A DNA stretch of 64,000 nucleotides from Neopestalotiopsis rosae. Its lineage: Eukaryota > Ascomycota > Sordariomycetes > Amphisphaeriales > Sporocadaceae. How positions within the stretch are numbered: position 1 is the first letter of the stretch; every line of letters starts with the position of its first letter. The stretch is from contig JALGAS010000004.1 in NCBI GenBank assembly GCA_023078685.1, positions 3,534,001-3,598,000 of the forward strand. Reading direction: 5' to 3'. Positions 1 through 11,424 of the stretch are shown one piece after another. The position numbers and the translations under genes are program-made. The notes beneath the pieces are model-generated. The model was not told where the DNA came from. It saw nothing but the letters and a program-made list of their open reading frames with translations, and searched no databases.

Positions 1-1
1 A

Positions 2-1049
2 TCCGTCGCCGATCTGGTGATTGCGGAGGACCAGCTCAGCGCGACCGTCGTGCTCAAGGACGGCCGCCACATGGAGGCCGACTTGGTAGTCGGTTGCGAC
101 GGCATCAACTCGACGCTGCGCGAGATGCTGTTGGGCCACGTCGATCCCCCGGTGCTCACTGGCGACCTCGCATACCGCCTGCTGCTGGACACGGACGCCA
201 TGCGCGCAGATCCGGATTTGAAGTCATTCGTTGAGACGCCCACTGTAAACTACTGGCTCGGCCCAGATGCGCATGCTGTGAACTACGTCTTGAAGGGTGG
301 AAAGCAGTTCAACATGGTGTTGTTAGTTCCGGATGATATCCCGCGGGATTCTCCCTCAAACACCGTGGCCGGCAACGTCGAAGAGATGCAGGCATACTTC
401 AAGGATTGGGACCCGCGGATAAGCAAGCTGACTGCCCTGTGCAAAGAAGTGCAAAAGTGGCGGCTGTGCAGTAAGTTGCATTTACCCCAGACAACCAGTC
501 GGCATGTGACTAACCACCAGCTTATCAGTACGTCCCGGCCTTGATCCAACTTGGAGTCATAGTTCCGGTGCGTTCACGTTACTCGGCGATGCCGTTCACG
601 CCACGCTCCCTTACCTAGCCAGCGGCGCGGGCATGGCATTGGAAGATGGCGGTGTGCTCGGGCAGTGCCTGGCGCGCATCACAGACAAGAGCCCGGCCTC
701 GAAGCGGGCAGCGCTCGAGGTGTACGAGGCCTGCCGGCGCGAGCGCACAGAAAAGGTCGTCCAGCGCGGTTCCTACAACCAGTGGATATACCACCTCCAC
801 GACGGCCCGGAGCAGGTGGAGCGGGACCAGAAGCTCAAGGATTTCGAGAAGCGTGACCAAGAGTGGATGAGCGAGCCCGGTTTCACGGTGCCCGAGTCCC
901 CAGAGACAGGTGATGATCCGTTTCCCTGGCGCTACCATGGTGTGGCGAGGTGGTTATTAACCTATGACTTGGACAAGGACGTTGAGAACGGCTGGAAGAA
1001 TTGGCAGCGCAAGCAGGCTGAGCCAGTTGGGGAGCGTGCACAGTTGTAG
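2..1049 (+). CDS. FAD-dependent aromatic monooxygenase (class A), 5' partial
   Basis: The C-terminal part of a salicylate-hydroxylase-like flavoprotein that would hydroxylate an aromatic substrate using NAD(P)H and O2. The left window edge removes the N-terminal GxGxxG dinucleotide-binding segment and the start codon. What remains carries the DG motif (VGCDGINST) and the second FAD-binding GD motif (LLGDAVHATLPYLASGAGM), both hallmarks of class A flavin monooxygenases. Coding is 2-470 and 529-1049. The 58-bp intron (donor GTAAGT, branch-like CTAAC, acceptor CAG) is needed to restore frame across residues KWRLC and RPGLDPTW. It ends in TAG. The downstream neighbour, an old-yellow-enzyme reductase, lies convergently about 0.5 kb away. 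Substrate unknown. Confidence 0.9.
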
Positions 1050-1566
1050 AGATCTTCGTAATGAGATGCAATGTACCAAAAGTCAATCATCGCACATACA
1101 TCAAAGTCCAATAAGTGAAAACCATGATCAATCATACTCTGCATGTACGCATCATGATGTTGCGTCAAAGGTCAGGGACTGCCATTGTTCTTCTGTAAAC
1201 GCAGCGCCCTAATGGACCCTGCCTGAGTGCTTAGAATGCGTAAATCGCGTTCTGCTTCATACACCCCACGAAAGGTTGAATAGATAGCGTATTGCGTGAC
1301 CTAAGACTTTACTTCCCGTCACATTGAAATTTACCACGAGAGCTTGCACATGTATGCACTATTCCCGAGGTTGCGACTGTATACCATGCTCAATTTCGAG
1401 CCATGAGCTCAAGAACATTGAAATCATTGCAGATTGATGTTAATTTATTTTGTTCTATCGTTTATTTCTATGCGAAGCTCCCTTCTTTTGGTTTGCTCGA
1501 TCATTTGCCCGTGCAGTGCTACTAGTCCGCGTATGGGTCCATGTCAATTAATTCCCCTGAATTATC
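1050..1566. other. convergent intergenic region
   Basis: The space between the 3' ends of the FAD monooxygenase and the old-yellow-enzyme gene. It is AT-rich and I see no coding pattern or repeat in it; it presumably holds both polyadenylation regions. Confidence 0.6.
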
Positions 1567-2978
<1,412 letters not shown>

Positions 2979-4082
2979 TCTGGCGGATGTGAAGATACAA
3001 CGTGTTATGATGCTGTTCTGGGATGTACAATTGAGTATAGACAAGTTTGAAAATGGTGTTTTGAATCTATAAACTCCCTTCATGTATCCTAATAGTTCAT
3101 GTTTCTCAACCTCATTTGTAACACGATATATTCAGGGCCTATATCGCTTCGGCCTGTTCCTGTCGGCATGTTTCTCTATCTCTAAGCCAGTAGTGATCGA
3201 CTAGCAGTATGATGTGCCGCCAGTGGGGGATCTCTAGTGGGTGGGATTGAAGTGGATTAGTGTAAGGGGATACTGCATAAGTGGAAGGAAAGTGGGGGTT
3301 CAGCACTATTGCCGCCCGCTGTGGCGTGCGACCGGTGACCTGCCGATACCTAGCGCCAGGCGATGCAGCGTACCGAATGCAGTGCAGATGCGGCATCCAA
3401 GGAACTTTGTCGGAGCATGTAGCGGAGACATGGCAGTATGGTGTTTCAGTCGAAACATGCCCAGATCATGGTTATACAATCGCTCTGTGGCAGGATTCAG
3501 TTGACTAATAGGAATATGTCCAAGATGCAGAAGCTGGAACAGCTCATTTCGCAGCCTACTGGATGCAATGCACCGAAGCACAGTTAGTATCTCTGATACT
3601 GCATTGGCCTGAACATGCACACACAATCCCAACACTATCGCCTCTGCGCGTAGATGAATCCTGATCGGATTAACATATTCGCATTGCGCATCACTTCAGT
3701 GCCTACATGACAACTCCGCGATCTATTGTAGTAGTTGCTGAACATGCTACGCTCTGATGCTATTGGCTTGTAAGCGAAACCTGGTGTTCGTGGGGCGGGG
3801 ATGTAATTTCGACGAGAAGATGGTCGAGCTTAAATGCGAAGCAAGACGTAGAATTCAGTCAATGTCGTGCATGCGTACAACAATTTCTTGGTGATGACTG
3901 ACGAAAAGACCTCCAACTACACGCACGAAACATCGATTTGAAATACAACTTTTGATTTGAAGGACTGTATGATAGTAAAATCGTAATAAGGAGCGTGATT
4001 GTCAACTCAAATATGAGAAAGAGACGGCAAACTCCAACTACCGTATACCCAAAAAGCAACATCTGGACGTGTGAATTTGTCC
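2979..4082. other. intergenic region, no gene seen
   Basis: A stretch of 1.1 kb upstream of the old-yellow-enzyme gene and downstream of the GH18-type gene. Several overlapping frames of about 60-110 codons occur on both strands around 3140-3640, but none shows a recognisable domain or splice-linked continuation. Confidence 0.5.
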
Positions 4083-5078
4083 CTATTTGAGATCATGCAG
4101 TTGGACCAGCTTATCACCATCCCGGCCGCCTCGTGCCCAGAATTTGTCCACGACACTCTCCGCCTTCGGAGCTGGCAGCGAGGCCTTATGAACAAGATTG
4201 TACATCCATACTTGGAAGATATTCTCATAGTCATGATTATCCGAATTCATGCGCCATGTATACACCCCCGCGATCTTGCCATCGACAACTTCGGAGAGCT
4301 TTTGCTTCACCCCGGCAAAATTCTCAATAGTGTTTAGCCATGGCATTTCGGTTGTGAATCCCCAGATCAGCTGCTCTTTCCTGAGACCGCGTACAGCGTT
4401 GAGGTAGTCCTCGGGCGATGTGAACTTGCCGCCATCATAATTCTGCATGTTGATATAGTCGCACGACGACGCAACACTCGCATCCAGGAAGTCGGTCCAA
4501 GCCGGCGTGATAGACACAGAGAATCGGGGGCTCTTCAACTTAGAGCTTAGAGCTTCGAGGTTGCCGCGCACGGCGGTCAAAATCTTGGGCAGTTCCTGTG
4601 CCTTGGTGTCGTCTTCAACATCAACATCGTAGCCGTCAATCCGGCCAGAGACCTGCCTAGAGCCGGTGAGAGCAGGAAGAGTCTTGTTATTCCATTTCTC
4701 GATGAAACCAGCCACGGAGTCAGCGTATTTCTTCATACTACTCTGATTGCCGTGAAATGATCTAAAGCCAGTGTCTGGGGAGCCTTTCCAGAACTGTTCG
4801 ACGATGATTTTGACCTTTGGGTTCTTGGTCCGAGCTGCCCGAACGACCCATTCAAAGCGGGCGTTCAGCTCGGAACCGTCTCCCAGCATGAAAGAGAAGT
4901 CGTCAGTTTTGACGAAAAAGGGACTGACAAAGAGGACATCGATGGCGTCGAAGCGAATCTCCTTCCAGGCAACAGGGATCGTATCCACGGGGTCATTCGG
5001 GCCTGATGGCTCGGTGATGAGAATGTGACTGCCCACAAAGCGAGTTCCCCAGGGTCCCTGAGTCATAGTGGGAGCCAT
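4083..5078 (-). CDS. GH18-type chitinase-like protein, no signal peptide
   Basis: An intronless gene for 331 residues with a glycoside hydrolase 18-like barrel. The catalytic signature DxxDxDxE is complete at residues 148-155 (DGYDVDVE, proposed acid Glu155). Barrel-strand motifs are also seen, such as FDAIDVLFVSPFF near residue 43 and CDYINMQNYD with the Met/Tyr pair typical of the chitinase or endoglucosaminidase active site. No N-terminal signal peptide or chitin-binding module is visible, so an intracellular role or non-classical export is likely; similar proteins act on chitooligosaccharides or N-glycans. The ATG chosen is the first in frame and lies about 115 bp downstream of a TATA-like element. 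Confidence 0.85.
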   Translation of the reverse strand: MAPTMTQGPWGTRFVGSHILITEPSGPNDPVDTIPVAWKEIRFDAIDVLFVSPFFVKTDDFSFMLGDGSELNARFEWVVRAARTKNPKVKIIVEQFWKGSPDTGFRSFHGNQSSMKKYADSVAGFIEKWNNKTLPALTGSRQVSGRIDGYDVDVEDDTKAQELPKILTAVRGNLEALSSKLKSPRFSVSITPAWTDFLDASVASSCDYINMQNYDGGKFTSPEDYLNAVRGLRKEQLIWGFTTEMPWLNTIENFAGVKQKLSEVVDGKIAGVYTWRMNSDNHDYENIFQVWMYNLVHKASLPAPKAESVVDKFWARGGRDGDKLVQLHDLK

Positions 5079-5193
5079 GTTGGATGCAAATATGGGATAG
5101 TGATGTATGTGTTATTTGGTTGACTATTGACGATGAATGAACCAGAGAGTTCTTGTTGGACGATTTCTTCTGCAAGGCCGGTCTTCCCCCTGA

Positions 5194-5200
5194 ATTTATA
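5194..5200 (-). promoter_or_regulatory. TATA-like element of the GH18-type gene
   Basis: TATAAAT on the minus strand, 116-122 bp upstream of the GH18-type start codon, is a plausible core promoter element. The call rests on sequence and position only. Confidence 0.4.
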
Positions 5201-6480
5201 CTCGCAGATTCAAGCTATTCCTGCATGCAAGTTCCATTCTCCAAAGCTCACAAACGCCATCAATCGCGATTCGATGTAAGGGAAGTTGCCCGCTATTCTG
5301 AACCAGCCTTCGTTGTAGCATTTGGAATATTGTAGTCAGAGTCGTAAACCTTGAGTCTCAGTCAGCGTTTTAGGATACTCATGGGTGTTATTCGATCTGC
5401 AAAGCGGATCGTTGAACTCAAGCTGGTATAAACTTCGAGTTGATAGCAAATGAACTCGTATGATTCAACTGCCGGCTGGATAATTATGCTTCAATTTTAT
5501 CATTTCAACGAGTAGGAAGTCGTGGACAATCATTGCAACTATGATCTGACCGTCAAGGTTTAGTACCAATCCGCCTACGTTCCATAACTGCAGATGGATT
5601 GTACCGAGAATATCCGCAAGCAGATTTATCCAATCTCCCTCCGCGCTGTTGCGGACTGTCTCGCCAGGCCGCTGCCGGCACCTGAAAACCCGATTAAGAA
5701 TACCTTTGCGACTAGCCGAAATCCATTAGATGACTATAATTCACAGGATCACGAGGCCTAAGGCTAGTGGAGAGCTTAAAATAAAGGCGTCAACGTTGAC
5801 AAGAAGCTGTTATGATTCGTTTATTGTAGCTGATCGTATGTTGACGTCTTATATGAGCCACATTGAGGAAACATGTGAATGGAGGCCCTTCTCCGGGAAT
5901 TTCAAGGAGACGGTATGGCGCTGCCAGAAGGAGGCGCCATAGTTTTCTGCGAAGGAATGCATAAACAGTATTAGAGTTAGGTATGGAGAGTAGGCTTGGC
6001 TATAGTCTCGAATGGCACCATATTGGAAGAATGAAAATATAGTAGTGTTGAGTATTGTCGCAACCGCCAACACTCATGATGGAATGGCCAGTGCAAGCCA
6101 AAATTGGAACGGATGTAGCCTTATTTGAGAAGGTTGAGGTCAAAATCATGTCTTGGCATGTGCGTAGTGCGACTAGGAAACCTATTCAAGATATCGGACG
6201 GGTTGATTGGGTAAGATCTAATCAAGTGAGCCAATGGTCTATCGTTCTTCTTGCTACGGCTGTATACTTTCGCGAAAACCCTCAGGATGGTGTTGTCAAT
6301 TGGCCAATGCGTCATCATCGTCTCCAGGTAACTTTGCAACGTCGCTCTTCGTGAGTCCTCTATACTTCTCCTCCGAGATACGCCCAAGCCTTATGAGAGG
6401 TCAGTTTCCTGTTGCATGCGAATCTTCCTTTCAATTCCACTAGAGATGTTCTTTGCTCTTGGGGTATGGTATGCTCGAAC
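5201..6480. other. intergenic region, no gene seen
   Basis: About 1.3 kb of AT-rich sequence between the GH18-type promoter and the 3' end of the flavin-reductase-like gene. Only short frames without domain features are present. Confidence 0.5.
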
Positions 6481-7152
6481 TTACACGCTGGGGCCAATTT
6501 TGCCACTCTTGAGGCCGTAGAACTCCTGAAAGTTCATGATGAGTGGCTTCCATTTGTCAGGGTCAACCCGATTCGCATAACCTTCCATGCGAAGCTCATC
6601 GTCAATGTGAATACGAAGCACTCTAACTTCGATGGCTAGTACAAGACCACAGCGATCGGGCAAGTCTGGTCTCAGATTGGTGACTTGCAGTAATTGACAC
6701 TCCATCTGCACCGGGCACTCGGCAATGCGGGAAGGCTGCACAAAGTCGGAGGGCTGCGGGCTGAGCTGAGCCTTGGACCACTTGTCCTTGACGAACTTGT
6801 AGTTGCGCGACGCCTTTGACGCCGAGACGGGATTCGACCCGGTGGTGTCGGCCAATTGATTGACTGCGGGTACCATTGAGTCGCTGGGAAGATTGAGGAC
6901 GCATTCTTTTGTGCGCAACAAGTTCTCCGTCGTCTTGGATGTCGCATCCAGACCCAACACGCATGAGTGGCCGAGCCAAAATGCCGAGCTCATTGGAGCA
7001 ATGTTTGAAGTGCCGTCCTCGTTTTGACTCGTGATCAAAACAACTTTTTTGTGTCAGTCATCAATCAGTTGTCGACGAGCGTAGGCTGTCTTACCTGGAG
7101 TACCCCAATAGAGTATCGCAGGCGAAATCACGGAATGGGTGCTAGAATCCAT
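6481..7152 (-). CDS. flavin-reductase-like FMN-binding split-barrel protein
   Basis: Two exons (7152-7095 and 7043-6481) separated by a 51-bp intron encode 206 residues. The spliced N-terminus reads ILYWGTPVVLITSQNEDGTSN followed by APMSSAFWLGHSCVLGLD. That is the flavin reductase-like (DIM6/NTAB) pattern in which the loop after the first strands binds FMN phosphate. Such proteins supply reduced flavin to monooxygenases or act as flavin-dependent oxidoreductases in the cytosol. The gene is divergent from the Ada-type gene with a 573-bp shared upstream region. It could serve the nearby flavoproteins, but nothing in the sequence proves a partnership. Confidence 0.85.
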
Positions 7153-7725
7153 GGTCTTCGTTTCAGTAGTGATTGCGCGGTGATTGTTACTTTGGAATCG
7201 ATGTGGTCATTTTCGTCGAGTCTTTGGCTTCTACTTATACGTTTGCCAAATCTCATCGTATCGCCTGCCAGCAACAATCCGCGGAGATGTTCTGCGTCTG
7301 CTCATTCTCATGGACGTGTTCGAGGTTCTGTGCTTATTTCGTGCAAGAACTATGACACTCGATTGCGGAATGCTTCTGTTGCTTTCAAAGTCAGCCTGGA
7401 CCTTTATTTGCAACTTCAATAGCAAGCGTCTGAGTGCGGGGCGTTGTAAGATTCATGTGCTCTGTTTTAATTCGTCACTTTGGTAGCAACTGGACGCTGA
7501 TTGGTCACTTCGACAGCAAGCCGGTGATGACTCGTCGCATCTCAGCGGAAATGATTTCGGTCTTGACGGTGATGCGAGACTCTTCATCTTCCTATCCACT
7601 GATAATTTTGATTGCGCAAGTATTCACTTCAATCCATTCCTCCTATTGCCAACGTTCACCTACTTGTCCTGTTCTTGTTGAGGACTGAATCCTGCGCACC
7701 AAATACGCTACCAGAGAACTGAAGC
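7153..7725. other. divergent promoter region
   Basis: Intergenic sequence between the divergently transcribed flavin-reductase-like and Ada-type genes. No clear TATA box or repeated operator is evident by eye. Confidence 0.5.
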
Positions 7726-8475
7726 ATGACGCTAGCGTACCACGACAACGGAGCCCGGTGGAAAGCAGTCCAGCAGCGCGAGCGCGCCGCCGACGGCTCC
7801 TTTGTCTACGCAGTGCGCACAACGAAGATCTACTGCCGGCCCGTCTGCACGGCGAGACTCGCTCGACGCGACAACGTCGAGTTTTTTGACCAGCCGCGCG
7901 AAGCCGAGAGCGCCGGCTATCGTCCGTGCAAGCGCTGCAAGCCCGAGGGCGGCATGATGCCGGAGGCGGCCGCCACGACGAGGATTAGGGCCTTGATACA
8001 GCAGGAGATGCAACAGCGCAACTCGTCTGGTGGTGTACGCGGTGGTGATGTTGGAGATATTGCCAAGACCACGAGTCGCCTGGCTCGCAAAGCCCAGGTC
8101 TCTAAATGGCATTTCCATCGAACATTCAAGGAAATTACTGGATCAACCCCGTCCGAGTATTTTGCGCAGCACCGGCCGTCGATAGTAGACAATACCGTCA
8201 GCACAATGCAACAAGACCATGCTACAACTACCACCGACGGCTCCCCTCATATAAATGTCACTCCAGATGTTCCGACGCCTGCAATCGAGGATGCGGACTT
8301 GTTTGGCCACTTTTTCGATTGGTCATCATTATGCGACGACATTTCGATTGAATTAGCGTTGCAACAAGATGACTTGTTTTGTTCCGGTGTTATACTGGAC
8401 AATTTTGTGCAGAAGGACTACTCGAGTACAGCATTTGGGACACAACCCAATTTCAATCCAGATCCATTTCCTTGA
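7726..8475 (+). CDS. Ada-type methylphosphotriester-DNA methyltransferase / AraC-like activator
   Basis: An intronless gene for 249 residues. The N-terminal 75 residues match the Ada zinc domain: all four zinc cysteines are present as C37, C41 (IYCRPVC), C68 and C71 (RPCKRC). One of the first pair would accept a methyl group from alkylated phosphotriesters. Residues about 85-155 resemble an AraC-type helix-turn-helix ending in KWHFHRTFKEITGSTPSEYF. The C-terminal 95 residues are acidic and low in similarity, perhaps a eukaryotic activation region in place of the bacterial O6-methylguanine domain. The protein should sense DNA methylation damage and activate repair genes. GC-rich codon usage in the Ada part contrasts with the AT-richer tail. 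Confidence 0.9.
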   Translation: MTLAYHDNGARWKAVQQRERAADGSFVYAVRTTKIYCRPVCTARLARRDNVEFFDQPREAESAGYRPCKRCKPEGGMMPEAAATTRIRALIQQEMQQRNSSGGVRGGDVGDIAKTTSRLARKAQVSKWHFHRTFKEITGSTPSEYFAQHRPSIVDNTVSTMQQDHATTTTDGSPHINVTPDVPTPAIEDADLFGHFFDWSSLCDDISIELALQQDDLFCSGVILDNFVQKDYSSTAFGTQPNFNPDPFP

Positions 8476-8833
8476 TTCAATCAGAGCATTAATGAAAAGA
8501 AGTTAGATTCCTTATTACCTGCATTAAGTGTTATTAAAGCCTTGTTATATTAATACAATACATGAAGTGAGTTTTTTTTTTTTTTTTTTTTTTTTTGTCT
8601 TCCTTGTCTTTCGTCCATAATAAAGTACAAAAAGTTACTGTTTCTGGCAATCTGGTGATAAAATGGAACGCAGGTGTGATGTTAAATGAGTGTGACACCT
8701 AGCATAAATGTCTTGCATCCTGTCCACGGTCGGATTCGTTATTGTTTCACGTACAAAAGAGTGTGTTTAAAAGAGTGTGTCGGAAAGAGGGTGTCGAAAT
8801 GATGCCGAGTCGTGCATGTAACCTCGTGCACAC
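8476..8833. other. convergent intergenic region with poly-T tract
   Basis: The 3' flanks of the Ada-type gene and the serine protease gene, containing a 25-nt T run at 8572-8596 and AATAAA-like AT-rich sequence. No gene is seen. Confidence 0.6.
8572..8596. repeat. homopolymer T tract (25 nt)
   Basis: An uninterrupted run of T directly downstream of the Ada-type gene. It is likely length-variable and may be a trace of a poly(A) tail or a simple slippage tract. Confidence 0.9.
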
Positions 8834-11424
8834 CTATCCCAGAATCTTGTTGGCGAGCGCACCAAGCGCAGGGCCAATGACACTGGTGGCAAGAGGGATG
8901 AGAAACGGGAAAAACTCCTCCCCCTGTTGTTCGCCAGCAGCATGTTCGCTTTGCAGCTTCTGCCAAAGTGCATGATCAACAGACTTGTGGTGCTGGGTGT
9001 GGTGCTGGGTGTGGTTCGTCCCCAGAGCCAACGTGCGAAGCCCTGCGCCTCGAACAGTTGAGCGACTCGTGAAGGCCTCGCCGTGGCCGCTACCGCCCAT
9101 GAGGTTGCTGACGATGGGTATGACATTCTTAATGACGATGGGCGCGGCCTTCGCTACCACGGGCGCAACCTTGTGAAACACGTCAATCATGGTTGAGAAG
9201 AAACCTTCTTCCTCGAGCACCTCCGGCCTCGCTTTCATGGCTGCCTGCAGAGCTGCTTCAGCAAGAATGGCACGCTCGCGGATGCCATGGAAGCCCTCTG
9301 TAGGTTCCGACTGGCCGTCTTCGAAGCTGGATTCTGCCAGCAAATTCTTGAGCAGCGGGAGACCGTGCTCCGCAACCTTGACCAAAACGGGACCAGCAGT
9401 GCGAACAGCTGTCTTAGCAATACTGAAAATGTCGTCAAATAGTCCCTCCTATCTCTGTGAGGCGGCTGCTTCGAAACGAGCGAGGAACGCCTCGGGGCCT
9501 CTAGCGGGTAGGTGATGTGTGTGACCATTGTAGCCATTAGACTTGAAGGCTTTGGGCTTCGAAGTAGCCTTGGGCCCATCGTAGAATCCTTCGGCACTGT
9601 TCTTCTGGACTTGTCCGAAAGACTTCACAGCCGTCTGCAGTGCTGGCTTGGTCGCAGCCTCAATGACTTGAGGAGCGACTTGCATGATGACAGGTGCCAC
9701 GCGCTTGACCGTCTCCCACATGTCAGTGAAGAAACCCTCCTCGGCCAAAGTCTGATGATCCATCTTCATCATAGCCTGGAAAGCAGCTTCGGCCATGATG
9801 GCGCGCTCCGCCGATCCCTCAGCAGGTGCCTTCCCCATGTCGCTTTCGTCGAACCCGGACTCGGCCAAATGACCTGCAGTGGACAGCGCAATAGACGCGA
9901 GCGCGCTGATTGAGCCGCCAAGAGGTCCCAGGGCTTTGGGAAGACCACCCTTGAGGACATTGTCGATGATGGGTCCGCCAATTTTGATTCCCTGCTTCAA
10001 GAAATCTAGAAAGCCCTCTTCACTCATCGTGGAAAGAGAAACTGAGTGATCGATTCTGTTGCCGTGGTCTGTATGCAACCCGGTACCATTGAAGGTGGCT
10101 CTGGGACGCCCTGGCAGAGGTCCGTTGCCGTGTCCAGACCGAGCGTGGACCTGCTGAAAGCCACTCCGGGGAAACGAGCGCGACTCGCGAGTAAACCCGT
10201 CCTGGATATTGAAGGAACCGTATTTGGATCCAGTGAGATCAACTGCACCTTGGACAGCGTCAGGCGTCTTGGAGGTTGGAACTGTTATATACTGAACACC
10301 CGGAGTGGAGACGGCGCCGGGAAGCTTGACCTTTTGTGCGTGCATATCGAAGGCGGCGACATAGTCAAGAAATGGGTTGCCGTACATGCCAATCACTGAA
10401 GCCGACTTGGGTGAGCCGCCGTAGACATGGACGCCAATTGAGACATTTTCGTTCTCGCGCAGCACTGGCGAGCCAGAATTGCCTGTTTACAAAAAGTCAG
10501 CCTGAGTTGTATCAGAGCAGTGCCAGCGACTTACCTCCATAAGTATCAATATCATATTCCAACATGCGCCACTGAGATTCGGCAAGGTTGAACTTGTTTG
10601 GAAGGAACATTTCATACATGTGGGCACCGGGTTCCTTGGTTACCTCATCCCTGAGATCGCCAGGATATCCGACCACTCCCATCGAGGCATTGCCAGACGC
10701 CGGAGTATCGGCAAACTGGAAAGGTGTGACACCTGTGAAAGGCTCAACCTGGATGAATGAAACATCAAAGCTACGGTTGTTCTTGGCTGTCAACCACTCG
10801 GATGTGGTGGCAACGCGCTTGCCCTGGCGGAACTGGACATTGGCATGGACGTCGTCGATGGACTGGTTCCCGTTGTAACCAATGTAGCATTTGACCTGGA
10901 CCAAACGTCCCACTTTAAATCAACATATTAGTGAATCGCGTCCAGGCAAGATGGAACCTAGAGTGTAGCTTACTGTTGTGGCTCCAGTCGAATGCACAGT
11001 GACCAGCAGTGACCAGAAGATCAGGACGAATGAGCCAGCCAGTAGCAATGGGCCACTTGGCAGAGGCAGGCTGGTTCTCGTATTTTAAGAACAGCTTAAC
11101 GATTGCTATAGACGAGTAAGCATACATGAACATCCATTGCAGAGATTTGGAAGACGAATCCAGCCACTTACAACGATATTTTCCACTTGGTTGAAAGTGC
11201 TCCGGGGAGACCTTGACGCGATCATCATCACCAATGACAGACTCCGCTCCGGGGTTGGTGAAGTTGAAAGCCTCAGGGGCAGGGACTTCAGCAGCAGTAG
11301 CCTGGAGCTCCCATAGGGGAACAATAGTGTCGACCAATTTGTTCTTGGTCGCAGTATTGCGAAGTCCAATGAGACCGATGCTCTCGGATACTGGAGCAGA
11401 GAGAGACTTCGTACCGGAAGACAT
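8834..11424 (-). CDS. chymotrypsin-fold serine protease with duplicated helical C-terminal tail; in-frame TAG
   Basis: Exons 11424-11172, 11105-10974, 10912-10535 and 10482 onward, with introns of 66, 61 and 52 bp. The first part is an S1/glutamyl-endopeptidase-like protease with a complete triad: His120 in TAGHC, Asp178 in SFDVSFI, Ser257 in GNSGSP. No signal peptide is visible, so it is probably cytosolic. Residues about 409-530 form a hydrophobic helical unit with paired EEGF motifs, and a second similar unit follows. Between them codon 599 (9449-9451) is TAG, at the position equivalent to the first Glu of EEGF. The frame stays open for another 204 codons to 8834. As read the product is 598 residues; with the stop decoded it would be about 803. 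No plausible intron removes the TAG. The function of the tail is unknown. Confidence 0.85.
9110..10021 (-). repeat. tandem protein-level duplication in the protease tail
   Basis: Two homologous coding units. Unit A starts at codon 409 (10021) with EEGFLDF, and its second motif EEGFFTD is at codon 502. Unit B starts at the TAG codon 599 with (stop)EGLFDD, and its second motif EEGFFST is at codon 679. Both units share the order GP-hydrophobic helix, HGLP/GGLP, an AERAIMAEAAFQAMMK-like helix, the second EEGFF motif, and VAPVV-type hydrophobic repeats. The relationship is recognisable only at protein level, so the duplication is old. Confidence 0.75.

Noticed and set aside
9428..9542. Intron that would remove the TAG in the protease gene
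   Set aside because: Available donors (GTCTAA, GTCACA, GTTTCG) are poor or out of phase and would delete EEG-type residues matching the other repeat unit.
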